NCBI GenBank assembly: GCA_028713955.1
Contig: JAQTNJ010000011.1
Span: 1-35,575 of the forward strand
DNA length: 35,575 nt
Direction: 5' to 3'
From: Syntrophorhabdaceae bacterium
Lineage (GTDB): Bacteria > Desulfobacterota > Syntrophorhabdia > Syntrophorhabdales > Syntrophorhabdaceae
Both the position numbers and the translations under genes were made by a program. A model generated the notes under the pieces. That model was not told the origin of the DNA and made no database searches. It saw nothing but the letters and a program-made list of their open reading frames with translations. This document shows positions 6,504-15,171 of this stretch, piece after piece; within the stretch, counting starts at the first letter, position 1, and each line of letters opens with the position of its first letter.

Positions 6504-8801
6504 TCAATTGCCGCCTTCCCTTTTACTCTTTAACGCACGCCAGACCTTTTCATATGTCAAAGGCAGGCTGTCTATAAAAACCCCCGTGGCATCAAAAATG
6601 GCGTTTGCCACGCTGCCTTCGGTCGGCACTCCAGCTCCCTCTCCAACTTCTTTGACCCCCCAGGGACCTGCCGGTTCGGAACTCTCCACGACCACCGATT
6701 CGAACATCGGAACATCAAGGGCTGTGGGCATTCTATACTCGGACAGGTTGGGATTGAGGATTCGTCCTTTTTCGTCGAACCGTACCTCCTCCCAGATTGC
6801 CTCACCGACACCCATAAAAATACCGCCATGTGTCTGTCCGTGAACAAGGGCCGGGTTGATCACCCTACCTGAATCATGGATATCCCAAGCACCCTTCAGA
6901 TCTATCTCACCGGTCTCCTCGTCCACCTGCACCTCAATAACCTGGGCGGAGAAGCTGTAAGCTGGTGAAGCCCCAACCGCGGCCCCTTTGTAGCTTCCAC
7001 CAAGCTTGGGCGGTGTGTATGAACCATGTCCTGTAAGGGGCCCATTTAGAACAAAATACTCACGGGTCACCTTCCCGAAGGATTCTCTGATACTCGGGTT
7101 ATCCTTTGCAAAAATCATGGCGTCCCTGCAGTCCAATGTGGCCGGATCCACCTGCATCATTTCTCCCGCCATCTCGAGCACTTTTGCCTTGATCATTTCT
7201 CCCGCTCTCTTCACCGCCCAACCGGACATGAGCGTTTGCCGACTGGAATAGGCCCCAAAATCATGGGTCGATCTTTCGGTATCAGCAGACACTACAGACA
7301 TATTTTCATACGTAAAACCCATGGCTTCTGCTGCCATCTGACAGAGTACCGTGTTTGATCCCTGACCTATGTCTACCGCCCCCGTGTAAAGGGTTGCTGC
7401 AGACCCATCCTCATTCACTTTTATTAACGCGGTAGAATGCGGCAGATTTGTGCGGTAAATGGGATAAGCCGCGCCGCACACGTAGCCGCCCAGTGCTATC
7501 CCTATCCCCCCGCCCCGAGGGAGTTTGCCCTTCTTTTCATTCCAGCCGGAAACCTTCCGGGCAGTCTCAATGCAGGCCTCCAGTTCGCAGGAGTTGACGG
7601 CTAACTCGTTTACCGTTATCGTATCGGGCTTTCTTCTGTTCTTTAGCCGTAGTTCTAAAGGATCCATATCCAAATCCCGCGCAATCCTGTCAAGTTGGCT
7701 CTCAAGAGCGTATTTAGGGTGGGGAGCGCCATGACCGCGCTGGGAAGCCGAGCCCGGAAGATTGGTATAGACCCTGAACATGTCGTACCTGAAGTTATCA
7801 AACTCATAAGAGACTGGGAGAAGCGCCCCTGAGTAATAAGCTGTGGCAATGCCGTTGCCGGTGTAAGCGCCTCCGTCCATAATAAAATTCGCATGGACCC
7901 CTAAGATTTTTCCTTCCCGGTCCACACCGGTTGTCAGTTCCATGATCTGACGGTGTCGTCCCCTGTTGTGGGCAAACATGTCATGTCGATCATAGAACAT
8001 CTTCACCGGTCTTCCTGTGATACGTGATAGAGCAACAGCGGCAAAGTCGAGTCCCATCGCAGCCGCCTTGGCCCCAAAACCACCCCCTATGAAAGGGGCA
8101 ACGACGCGCACATTTCCCATGGTCAAGTCAAATTGCCTTGCCAGGTCCACCTGGAGGTAGTGGGGTTTCTGAGTGGTTGCATAAAGGGTTACCTTTTCAC
8201 CCTCCCACATGGCGATGGATACGTGCGGCTCCAGGGGAGAGTGATACGTGCGATGTCCCACAAACGTGTCTTTTCTTACGTGAAAGGCGTGATTGAAGGC
8301 CTCCTCCACGTCTCCGAAGGACTGGTGGACCTCTGCGTTGATATTTCCAGGATAATCCTCGTGGATAAGCGGTGCCCCTTCTGCCATTGCCTCCACAGGG
8401 TCAAAAACGGCCGGCAGCACCTCATAATCAACCCTTATGAGCTTCAAGGCTTGATATACAATCTCTTCGTCGATCGCCGCCACGGCAGCCACTTTATCGC
8501 CGACATGGCGTACCTTGTCGATACAAAATATGTTCTCATCCCGTCGGGCCGGGGAGACCCCATACTTTTTTGACGGCACGTCTTTGTGGGTGATGACGGC
8601 CTTCACTCCCGGAAGTCTTTCGGCGTCAGACGTATCGATCCGGAGGATGCGCGCATGGGCGTACGGGCTTGTAAGGATCTTTCCGAACAGCATATTCGGG
8701 AATTTGAGATCTCCGGTATAAAGGGCCTGGCCGGTAACCTTCGCGTGGGCGTCTATCCTGGGAACACTCTTACCAATTACGGCATAATCTCCATTTTTCA
8801 T
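6504..8801 (-). CDS. hcrA: Xanthine-dehydrogenase-family molybdopterin subunit, 4-hydroxybenzoyl-CoA reductase alpha-like
   Basis: This is the large catalytic subunit binding molybdopterin cytosine dinucleotide. The 765 residues match the usual length of 4-hydroxybenzoyl-CoA reductase alpha. It opens with VIGKSVPRIDAHAKVTGQALYTGD and has the cofactor loops GGGFGAKAAAMGL and GSASQRGHGAPH, then DIGQGSNTVL. The C-terminal GVKEVGEG carries the conserved active-site glutamate near residue 721. The known enzyme removes the para-hydroxyl of 4-hydroxybenzoyl-CoA to give benzoyl-CoA in the cytoplasm. The gene begins one base after the 2Fe-2S subunit gene ends, and the FAD subunit lies just before that, so a heterotrimer is expected. 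The family also contains hydroxylating dehydrogenases, and the atypical FAD subunit next door keeps the exact reaction open. Confidence 0.85.
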   Translation of the reverse strand: MKNGDYAVIGKSVPRIDAHAKVTGQALYTGDLKFPNMLFGKILTSPYAHARILRIDTSDAERLPGVKAVITHKDVPSKKYGVSPARRDENIFCIDKVRHVGDKVAAVAAIDEEIVYQALKLIRVDYEVLPAVFDPVEAMAEGAPLIHEDYPGNINAEVHQSFGDVEEAFNHAFHVRKDTFVGHRTYHSPLEPHVSIAMWEGEKVTLYATTQKPHYLQVDLARQFDLTMGNVRVVAPFIGGGFGAKAAAMGLDFAAVALSRITGRPVKMFYDRHDMFAHNRGRHRQIMELTTGVDREGKILGVHANFIMDGGAYTGNGIATAYYSGALLPVSYEFDNFRYDMFRVYTNLPGSASQRGHGAPHPKYALESQLDRIARDLDMDPLELRLKNRRKPDTITVNELAVNSCELEACIETARKVSGWNEKKGKLPRGGGIGIALGGYVCGAAYPIYRTNLPHSTALIKVNEDGSAATLYTGAVDIGQGSNTVLCQMAAEAMGFTYENMSVVSADTERSTHDFGAYSSRQTLMSGWAVKRAGEMIKAKVLEMAGEMMQVDPATLDCRDAMIFAKDNPSIRESFGKVTREYFVLNGPLTGHGSYTPPKLGGSYKGAAVGASPAYSFSAQVIEVQVDEETGEIDLKGAWDIHDSGRVINPALVHGQTHGGIFMGVGEAIWEEVRFDEKGRILNPNLSEYRMPTALDVPMFESVVVESSEPAGPWGVKEVGEGAGVPTEGSVANAIFDATGVFIDSLPLTYEKVWRALKSKREGGN

Positions 8802-8802
8802 A

Positions 8803-9312
8803 TCACGCCCCTCGGTCCTTTGTGACCGCCGCCGCGAGCACGGCTTTTACGATATTGACATAACCGGTACATCGGCAGAAATTGCCTGCAATAGCCTCCC
8901 GCACCTCTGTTTCCGTGGGATGGGGATTACGTGTCAAAAGGGCCTTGGCCGAAAGGATCATACCGGGTGTACAAAAGCCGCACTGCACTGCGGCATTATC
9001 GATGAACGCCTGCTGCACCGTATCCAGTTGACTATTTTTCGCCACCCCTTCGACGGTGATGATCTCGTGGCCATCGGCTTCTATAGCCAAAATCAGGCAC
9101 GAATCGACCGGTTCTCCATCCAGCAGAACCGTGCACGACCCGCAGTTCCCTAATTCGCAGCCCTTTTTTGTGCCAGTAAGGTTAAGCTGGTCCCGCAAAA
9201 CATTGACGAGCAGTGTGTTCGCTTTCACAGCGATGTTATAGGAATCGCCATTCACTATCAATTGTATGGCATACCGTTTGTCACGGCCGGTATTATTCTC
9301 AATGCATTCCAT
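8803..9312 (-). CDS. hcrC: [2Fe-2S] subunit of the molybdenum hydroxylase-family enzyme (HcrC-like)
   Basis: The 169-residue iron-sulfur subunit carries electrons between the FAD and molybdenum subunits. A plant-type [2Fe-2S] domain has Cys52, Cys57, Cys60 and Cys72 in GCELGNCGSCTVLLDGEPVDSC order. A second all-helical [2Fe-2S] domain has Cys111 and Cys114 (CGFCTPGM) and Cys146 and Cys148 (CRCTGY). All eight ligands are present. There are about ten extra residues at the N-terminus compared with typical homologues; a later start is possible but no better methionine is visible. The start overlaps the preceding FAD-subunit stop by one base (TAATG), indicating coupled translation. Confidence 0.9.
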   Translation of the reverse strand: MECIENNTGRDKRYAIQLIVNGDSYNIAVKANTLLVNVLRDQLNLTGTKKGCELGNCGSCTVLLDGEPVDSCLILAIEADGHEIITVEGVAKNSQLDTVQQAFIDNAAVQCGFCTPGMILSAKALLTRNPHPTETEVREAIAGNFCRCTGYVNIVKAVLAAAVTKDRGA

Positions 9313-10199
9313 TACTTTACCCCCCTCTTCTGCTCTCCGGGCAAGTGCAGGGCTTTGCGCAAAGCTCGCTTTGTGAAAACCCTAACCATATCCCGCCGGT
9401 ATTCCTCTGACCCCCTGATGTCTGATATGGGCTTGCATTCATCTGCTGCAGCCCTACCCACTTCCTCGAGTAAGGCTTCAGTCACAGAATTTCCTATGAG
9501 CAATTGTTCGGCCTTAAACGCCCTCACTGGTGTTGGGGCCACAGCACCCAAGACAACGTGAGCCTGTGCAACGCGGGTTTCATTTACAACGATACTGGCC
9601 GCCACGCCCACAACGGCAAGAGCTCCTGAGCGGCGAAGCCCGAATTTGAAATAAGCACTCCCTGTTGCAGCTTGATCAGGGATGACAATATCAGTAAGGA
9701 TCTCGTCGCAGGCGATAACGGAACAACGCGGTCCAACAAAGAACTGTTCCAACGGGATCGTTCTCGTTCCATGAGGACCTGCCATGACTACACTCGCATC
9801 CAGTGCCATGAGGATAGGCGGCAAGTCAGCGGATGGAACCGCACTCACTATGTTTCCTCCTATAGTGCCTCGATTCCGTATCTGGTAGTTAGCCATCGAG
9901 TGGGCAGTCTCGGAAATTGAAGGATATCTGTCCCGCAGCACCTGTGAACGCACAAGGGCATTGTGGGTTGCTTTGGCCCCGATGACCACCCCCCTGCCAG
10001 GAACATACGTTATTTCCTGCATGCCCTGGATCTCCTTTAACGATACAAGAGCCTTCGGGGCTATTACCTCGTTTTTCATGTGGGGAAGAAGATCGGTTCC
10101 CCCTGCAAGTACCTTCGCGTCGCCATCCAATCGGGCAAGATTGAAGCAGGCTTCTTTCAGAGTCGCAGGTGCGTAATAGTCAAAATCAGGCAGGTACAT
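9312..10199 (-). CDS. FAD-binding subunit of the molybdenum hydroxylase-family enzyme, lacking the extra Fe-S loop
   Basis: This 295-residue medium subunit binds FAD through AGGTDLLPHMK near residue 32 and NRGTIGGNIVSAVPSADLPP near residue 108, both diagnostic of the CO-dehydrogenase/xanthine-dehydrogenase flavoprotein family. In 4-hydroxybenzoyl-CoA reductase from Thauera this subunit has an inserted loop of about 40 residues with four cysteines holding an additional [4Fe-4S] cluster. Here no such insertion or cysteine set exists, and the region after the second FAD motif runs straight into LMALDASVVMAGPHGTRTIP. The protein is shorter than that enzyme's subunit by a matching amount. Either this is a reductase with a simpler electron path or the trimer does a related oxidation. 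It is translationally coupled to the 2Fe-2S subunit. Confidence 0.88.
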   Translation of the reverse strand: MYLPDFDYYAPATLKEACFNLARLDGDAKVLAGGTDLLPHMKNEVIAPKALVSLKEIQGMQEITYVPGRGVVIGAKATHNALVRSQVLRDRYPSISETAHSMANYQIRNRGTIGGNIVSAVPSADLPPILMALDASVVMAGPHGTRTIPLEQFFVGPRCSVIACDEILTDIVIPDQAATGSAYFKFGLRRSGALAVVGVAASIVVNETRVAQAHVVLGAVAPTPVRAFKAEQLLIGNSVTEALLEEVGRAAADECKPISDIRGSEEYRRDMVRVFTKRALRKALHLPGEQKRGVK

Positions 10200-10243
10200 G
10201 GAGTCTGGTCCTCCTTTCGTTATTTTTCAAACTTAACCCCCCC

Positions 10244-11551
10244 CTATTGCTGGAGGGACTGAGGATAAAACCCCAATTTATTAAAACGTTTGTCCACCAA
10301 TCTTTGGAGTTGCTGAAGCTCATCCTCATTCATGTGACGGTATCTGCCTATCAATTTGGTATAGTCGCCAATCGGTTGTGGCGTGTTGATTTTATAAGTT
10401 AGGCGCAGTACCCCCTGCTCATATTCCCATAGCGGAAAATAATTAGTTTCCACGGCGAGTTTGCCTACATCAATGGATTTATCTATCGGGAATCCCCAGC
10501 CCGTTGGGCAGGGGGTCAGTATGTGTATGTAGGACATGCCATCCTTAACATTCATGGCCTTGGTGAGTTTCCGGGCATAGTCTTCCAGGTAGGCGGGGCT
10601 CGCCGTGGCAACATATGAAATGTCATGAGCAACCATAATAAGAGGCATGTATTTGCTGTCACGGTCTTTTCCATGTAGTTCCCCACCAACGGGACTGGTA
10701 GTCGTCAGAGACCCAAAAGCGGTAGTGCTGCTCATCTGGTTACCCGTATTTTGATAGCCTTCGTTATCGTAGCAAAGCACTATTAATTTTTCTTTTCTCA
10801 TAGCTGCGGCCGAAAGTGCTTGAAACTCAATGTCAGATAGGCAGCCATCTCCAATGTAGGCTACAAGATTTGCCTCTTTCCCAATATGACGATAGTATCT
10901 GTAAGTTCCGGTCATCGTCGAGATAACGTTAGTGAAAAGACAAGAAACATATGGTAACCGACTCCCGGCCATAGTTTCATGGCCGGTCATCAATATAGTC
11001 ATACATCCCGGACATCCGAAGAATACAGTATTACTTCCCAAGATTCTTTGACTAAACCTATAAATGAGCTCACCCGGACATCCGGCACAGGCCCTTGTTC
11101 CCGGAGATAAGAAATCCTCATCACTCAAATAGCTCCGAATATTATCACCCCGGAAAAATTCTAATGCTCCGTAGGGGCATGCAGAGACACACTCCGGCGC
11201 ACCACCACACAAGTCACATTTCAAGGCCATCCGAGCATTTGAGTCGAAAAGCATATTCTGATGAGGACAAGCTTCGATACAAGTTTCACAGCCTATACAA
11301 TTTTCTTGTATAACTCTTACTATACCATTCTCCTCATCCTGGACTATGGCATCATTAGGGCAAGCATCTTTACATTCAGGTTTCCTGCATTGCAGGCAGG
11401 TTATTGCCTTGTAAACACCAGCTTTACGAACCTGGTTAGCATTGATTACCGAACCAAGATTGCCCATCTTTTTGGCGCATGCTTCCTCACAAGCAAAACA
11501 ATCTGACGGACAGACATTGCGTATCTTTCGTACGAAATTAGATAGTTTCAT
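10244..11551 (-). CDS. padI: 2-Oxoacid oxidoreductase TPP subunit fused to a four-cluster ferredoxin domain (PadI-like)
   Basis: Residues 1-130 form a ferredoxin domain with sixteen cysteines in four groups (14, 18, 21, 25; 52, 55, 60, 64; 85, 88, 91, 95; 112, 115, 121, 125), enough for four [4Fe-4S] clusters. From about residue 145 the chain is the beta subunit of a pyruvate:ferredoxin-oxidoreductase-type enzyme: SPGTRACAGCPGELIYRF, then the thiamine-diphosphate motif GDG at 234-236 followed by CYDNEGYQNTGNQMS. Ordinary PorB proteins lack this N-terminal domain. The size (about 48 kDa) and the gene order padE-F-G-I recall phenylglyoxylate oxidoreductase, which converts arylglyoxylate plus CoA to aroyl-CoA and CO2. 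The usual padH NAD reductase gene between padG and padI is absent. Substrate assignment is inference from the neighbours. Confidence 0.82.
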   Translation of the reverse strand: MKLSNFVRKIRNVCPSDCFACEEACAKKMGNLGSVINANQVRKAGVYKAITCLQCRKPECKDACPNDAIVQDEENGIVRVIQENCIGCETCIEACPHQNMLFDSNARMALKCDLCGGAPECVSACPYGALEFFRGDNIRSYLSDEDFLSPGTRACAGCPGELIYRFSQRILGSNTVFFGCPGCMTILMTGHETMAGSRLPYVSCLFTNVISTMTGTYRYYRHIGKEANLVAYIGDGCLSDIEFQALSAAAMRKEKLIVLCYDNEGYQNTGNQMSSTTAFGSLTTTSPVGGELHGKDRDSKYMPLIMVAHDISYVATASPAYLEDYARKLTKAMNVKDGMSYIHILTPCPTGWGFPIDKSIDVGKLAVETNYFPLWEYEQGVLRLTYKINTPQPIGDYTKLIGRYRHMNEDELQQLQRLVDKRFNKLGFYPQSLQQ

Positions 11552-11587
11552 TTATCTCCTCCAAAATTCCAATGCGTTTTCCCGTAT

Positions 11588-12781
11588 CTATTCAAGATCC
11601 AGCCAGGTAACCTCGTTGTAGGACTTACCTTGAGCAGCTTGGTCTACGAAGTCAATAGCTCTTTCGATAATTCCCGGCGTAATATCTGAATCGCAAAGAC
11701 CGCAGATAAAGTCAAGCATGGGTATTTTTATACCCAGGTCATACAAGGCAGCCTTTACCTCCGGGAAAACGTTACCGCAGTCCCAGCCGAAGTAGACGCT
11801 TCTGTCCAGAACCCCTATAGCTTTTCTCTGTTTTAAGGCTGTGGCTAACTTTTCTTTTGGAAATGGCCTGAACATCCTTACCCTCAACAACCCTACCTTT
11901 AATCCCTCGGCACGCTTTTTATCTATTATAACTCTGGCGGTACTGGCGCTACTTCCCATAGCTATCAGCACTATATCTGCATCGTCAGTCATATACTCTT
12001 CGATTTGCCCACCGTAGCCTCTACCAAAATTCTCTTGGAACTCCCGGGCTATTTCATCAAATTTTTCCTTAGCCCGGCTAATAGCAGCGCTCTGCTTATA
12101 TCGATATTCAGTGGCCACCCTACTTGATATCCAGGGGCCAAACACCATTGGGTTTTGAGGATCTACCTTAGGGCTTGTCTCAAGCGGTGGGAGAAACTTT
12201 GCCACCTCTTCGCGAGTCGGAATTTCTACCGGTTCCCACATATGAGAGAGGAACCAGCCATCGTAACAGACAACAACCGGGGTGCGTATCTCCTTGTCTT
12301 CTGCCAATTTGTAAGCCATCACTATCAGGTCTAAAATTTCCTGGCATGACCGTGCGTGGAGTTGAATCCACCCCATCCCCTTGGTCATCATGATATCCGA
12401 GTGGCCAGAGACCACTATGTGAGGCCCTGCGATCTCTCGGCAAACGTTAACCATTACAATAGGGAGACGCTGCGTTGCCACTTGTATGCAGTTTTCAAAC
12501 ATAAAGACCAGCCCCTGAGCGGCCGTTGCTGTAAAAGTCCTTCCTCCGGCAACCGCTGCTCCTCTTAGAATACCCATTGACGAGTGCTCACTTTCCGGTT
12601 CGATTAACTCTGCATCCAATAACCCCTGAGCCTTAAAGTTATAAAGGGTTTCCACAACATCTGTTTGGGGGGTGATGGGATATGCCGCTATGACATCTGG
12701 CTGGCACAACATTGCACCATAAGCTGCCGCCCTGTTTCCGTCCAGAACTTTGATCTCCTTCGAAGTGCTTTTATTGTTCAT
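11588..12781 (-). CDS. padG: 2-Oxoacid oxidoreductase alpha subunit (PadG / PorA-like)
   Basis: The 397-residue alpha subunit binds substrate and supports the thiamine site. It opens with GNRAAAYGAMLCQPDVIAAY, then PITPQTDVVETL and the ESEHSSMGILRGAAVAGGRTFTATAAQGL segment, all typical of PorA. The C-terminal half has DADIVLIAMGSSASTARVII and GLLRVRMFRPFP, the domain that contacts CoA in related enzymes. The gene starts one base after the padF-like ferredoxin gene ends. With the gamma, delta and beta genes it encodes a complete four-subunit enzyme. PorA alone cannot separate pyruvate from arylglyoxylate use; the position next to the PadBCD-like genes favours the latter. Confidence 0.85.
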   Translation of the reverse strand: MNNKSTSKEIKVLDGNRAAAYGAMLCQPDVIAAYPITPQTDVVETLYNFKAQGLLDAELIEPESEHSSMGILRGAAVAGGRTFTATAAQGLVFMFENCIQVATQRLPIVMVNVCREIAGPHIVVSGHSDIMMTKGMGWIQLHARSCQEILDLIVMAYKLAEDKEIRTPVVVCYDGWFLSHMWEPVEIPTREEVAKFLPPLETSPKVDPQNPMVFGPWISSRVATEYRYKQSAAISRAKEKFDEIAREFQENFGRGYGGQIEEYMTDDADIVLIAMGSSASTARVIIDKKRAEGLKVGLLRVRMFRPFPKEKLATALKQRKAIGVLDRSVYFGWDCGNVFPEVKAALYDLGIKIPMLDFICGLCDSDITPGIIERAIDFVDQAAQGKSYNEVTWLDLE

Positions 12782-12782
12782 C

Positions 12783-13046
12783 TTATGCCTCCCTCACCAT
12801 TTCAATAACTCCCACAGGGCATATTCGGGCGCAAATACCACATCCCTTGCAATAGTCCAAATTTGCCTCGAAATGGCTTCCCATATCGCTCACACACCCC
12901 ACAGGGCAGAAGAGGGAACACGCTCCGCACCGGCAGCATTTGCTCGCTGTCACCACTGGCCTTTGGTATTTCCACTCCCCGGTCTTAAGCATTAATATCT
13001 TATCGGAATATGCCCAAGGTGTGTCGAATTCAGTTGTAAGCTTCAT
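12783..13046 (-). CDS. padF: 2-Oxoacid oxidoreductase delta subunit, 2[4Fe-4S] ferredoxin (PadF / PorD-like)
   Basis: An 87-residue ferredoxin-like subunit. Two cluster motifs are intact: CCRCGACSLFCPVGC in the middle and YCKGCGICARICPVGVIEM at the C-terminus. The N-terminal part (PWAYSDKILMLKTGEWKYQRPVV) is the short arm that PorD subunits use to dock on the complex. It passes electrons from the thiamine site toward ferredoxin. It lies 10 bp after the gamma gene and 1 bp before the alpha gene, so all subunits are probably made from one message in matched amounts. Confidence 0.88.
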   Translation of the reverse strand: MKLTTEFDTPWAYSDKILMLKTGEWKYQRPVVTASKCCRCGACSLFCPVGCVSDMGSHFEANLDYCKGCGICARICPVGVIEMVREA

Positions 13047-13056
13047 AACTCCTCCC

Positions 13057-13605
13057 TTAGAATCTCACAGACTCTGCTTCCTTAAATCCCCGCTCTACAC
13101 ACTTTCGATTTTGTTCCAGTTTATCGCCGGTAAAGTAATCTCCCAAAATAGACAAGAGAGAATTTAGCTGCACCCATCCCGTTGTGCGGGCAAAGGCACC
13201 AAGCATGGCGGTGTTAGTCACCGCTATTCCTACCTCCTCCAGGCCTATTTTTGTTGCATCAACAGAGCCAATGAGGCTGATGTTTTTGTGGAGTTGTTTC
13301 TTTACTGGATTGAGTGCGTTTATAATGAGAGTGCTGTCCGGTCTTATACCGTCAAATAAGGTCGGGGATGAGATAAAACCCGAATCAATAACCACCAGAC
13401 AATCGGGGTTATAAACCCTGGTTTTTTCCCAGATTGGTTTATCATCAAATCGAGCGAATGCCATAATTGGTGCTCCCCGCCTTTCCATGCCGAATGACGG
13501 AAATCCACTGGCCCATTTCCCCTCAAGGACTTGGGCGGCGGCCAGCATCCGCACTATCATAACTCCACCCTGACCGCCTCTGCCGTGAATCCTTATCTCT
13601 TTCAT
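13057..13605 (-). CDS. padE: 2-Oxoacid oxidoreductase gamma subunit (PadE / PorG-like)
   Basis: The 182-residue gamma subunit begins KEIRIHGRGGQGGVMIVRML, the family's glycine-rich signature, followed by SFGMERRGAPIMAFARFDD. The rest (VVIDSGFISSPTLFDGIRPD, GSVDATKIGLEEVGIAVTNT) matches PorG through its C-terminus. It contributes to the CoA-dependent catalytic core. The gap to the membrane-anchor gene upstream is 14 bp and to the delta gene 10 bp. Position directly after the PadBCD-like genes reproduces the pad gene order known from denitrifying phenylacetate degraders, as I recall it. Confidence 0.87.
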   Translation of the reverse strand: MKEIRIHGRGGQGGVMIVRMLAAAQVLEGKWASGFPSFGMERRGAPIMAFARFDDKPIWEKTRVYNPDCLVVIDSGFISSPTLFDGIRPDSTLIINALNPVKKQLHKNISLIGSVDATKIGLEEVGIAVTNTAMLGAFARTTGWVQLNSLLSILGDYFTGDKLEQNRKCVERGFKEAESVRF

Positions 13606-13619
13606 TGTAAGCTCCTTAA

Positions 13620-14486
13620 TTAAGTAGTTTTGGGAATAAGTGGGTTATAGAAACCGTATTTCAGGATCAGATAACGCATGCCGAGGTCTCCCAGCAATTC
13701 ACACAAAAGTGTCAGATAAAGTATTGCTGCCGGGGTTGACCGGCTACCGGTCATCATTGCGATAACCGGTATACCTATTCCTATAATAACCACTACTATC
13801 CAAAATATGTACCATCCCTTGCCCTTAATAATTTCTGAAATCGATGTCTTTGCTGCGATGGTGCCATAATTTATACTGATGAGATACGTAAAAAGGAGGA
13901 TGATGAAACTTATGAGCAGCAGATGGACCCACTCTTCAACACCGGTCAGCATCTGTGCAGAACCTTTTGCTACCGCTACACCAAGGGTTATACCCGCACC
14001 CCCCCAAAGTCCGCTCGCTACATAGATTATTGGCAACAGCGCCGTGTTCCAGAGGGGGATACCATTGATACAGCACATGGCGAACCCGCCGTATATGACA
14101 ACAAGAAAAGAGAGCACTATAGTCAATACAGAGAGAATGCTCGAAGTAATGGAAAAGAAACCCAAAACGATGTTGATAAACCCGAGAAGAAGAAAGAGTG
14201 ACACAAAGATCATCCCTCTTGATATCCAGGAAGTTTGCGGTCTTACGACCATACGGTAGAATCTGAAAGGTCGCCCGAGGTACAGGAAGTGTAATCCGCC
14301 TCCCAGCAACCCGCATAAAAGCCACCCAATACCCTTGGCAGGCAGACTATTGAAAAATGAGCCGACGAAGTATGCCCCTGCTCCCAGTTCTATAAAGAAA
14401 AAAGCGAGCCATAAAAGAATACCTTTATGTTCTATCCACTCTGTTTGTGGTGTACATTTTACCATCCAATCATAGGCTTTCACCAT
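13620..14486 (-). CDS. padD: NrfD/PsrC-type membrane anchor subunit (PadD-like)
   Basis: A 288-residue integral membrane protein with about eight hydrophobic segments, for example LLWLAFFFIELGAGAYFVG near the start and several Ile/Leu/Val-rich helices through the rest. The early segment with the acidic residue, then GLHFLYLGRPFRFYRMVVRPQTSW, is the NrfD/PsrC pattern. Such subunits anchor molybdenum oxidoreductases and pass electrons to or from membrane quinone. It follows the Fe-S subunit gene by 20 bp. With the catalytic and Fe-S subunits it forms a three-subunit complex like phenylacetyl-CoA:acceptor oxidoreductase. Other PsrABC-type complexes share this subunit, so the name rests on context. 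Confidence 0.82.
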   Translation of the reverse strand: MVKAYDWMVKCTPQTEWIEHKGILLWLAFFFIELGAGAYFVGSFFNSLPAKGIGWLLCGLLGGGLHFLYLGRPFRFYRMVVRPQTSWISRGMIFVSLFLLLGFINIVLGFFSITSSILSVLTIVLSFLVVIYGGFAMCCINGIPLWNTALLPIIYVASGLWGGAGITLGVAVAKGSAQMLTGVEEWVHLLLISFIILLFTYLISINYGTIAAKTSISEIIKGKGWYIFWIVVVIIGIGIPVIAMMTGSRSTPAAILYLTLLCELLGDLGMRYLILKYGFYNPLIPKTT

Positions 14487-14506
14487 CCCTGCCTCCTTGT
14501 TCCGAT

Positions 14507-15160
14507 CTACCGGATAATGTAGTAAACCGAGGGGTTTGTGCCAAACTCTGGACCGAGCTGAAACGCTTTCCTTTCACTCACCAATCTTGCAATCTCGCTT
14601 TCAGGGTCATCAAGATCTCCGAAATACCTTGCCTTTGCCGGACAGGCATTCACGCATGCAGGAGTGGCATTACGGTCAACTCCGGGTTTCAATCCTCGTT
14701 TAATCCCTGCATCGATCCTTTCCGCGCAGAAAGTACATTTCACTACTGTACCTTCCTGCAGAGGAAAGAGTTCTTTCCCGATCATTTCCCACTCTGTGAA
14801 GCCCTGGCCAGGGAAATACTGCGTGCTGTCATCCCCGTAAAAGGTTCTCTGCTGATAAGGACAGGCCATTACACAATAGCGACATCCCACGCATTTATCG
14901 TAGTCAATTATCACAATACCGTCTTCTCTCTTGATAGAGGCTCCGGTAGGACATACATTTACACAAGCAGCGTCCTTGCAATGATTACAGAGGACGGGAT
15001 AAATGAGTTTCTTTACACTGGGGAACTTCCCTGCTTCACTTACAAGCACCCTCCCCCAGAATATCTTCGGAGGAAGATAATGTTCCTGCTTACAGGCAAC
15101 CATACAACCATAGCACCCGATACACTTGTTAAGATTTATTACCATGCCCCATCGCGCCAT
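14507..15160 (-). CDS. padC: Four-cluster ferredoxin subunit of a DMSO-reductase-family complex (PadC-like)
   Basis: The 217-residue electron-transfer subunit has four cysteine groups for [4Fe-4S] clusters: CIGCYGCMVAC near residue 13, CNHCKDAACVNVCP near 58, CVGCRYCVMACP near 90, and a split set CTFCAERI with CVNACPAKA toward the C-terminus. This is the DmsB/PsrB/NrfC arrangement. It links the molybdenum catalytic subunit to the membrane anchor. No signal peptide is present, so it sits on the cytoplasmic side. Gaps are 11 bp to the catalytic gene and 20 bp to the anchor gene. Confidence 0.88.
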   Translation of the reverse strand: MARWGMVINLNKCIGCYGCMVACKQEHYLPPKIFWGRVLVSEAGKFPSVKKLIYPVLCNHCKDAACVNVCPTGASIKREDGIVIIDYDKCVGCRYCVMACPYQQRTFYGDDSTQYFPGQGFTEWEMIGKELFPLQEGTVVKCTFCAERIDAGIKRGLKPGVDRNATPACVNACPAKARYFGDLDDPESEIARLVSERKAFQLGPEFGTNPSVYYIIR

Positions 15161-15171
15161 AAACCACCCCT

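Noticed and set aside
10244-13605. Ordinary pyruvate:ferredoxin oxidoreductase for central metabolism
   Set aside because: The fused four-cluster domain on the TPP subunit and the tight linkage to PadBCD-like genes argue for an arylglyoxylate enzyme; pyruvate use is not excluded by motifs alone.
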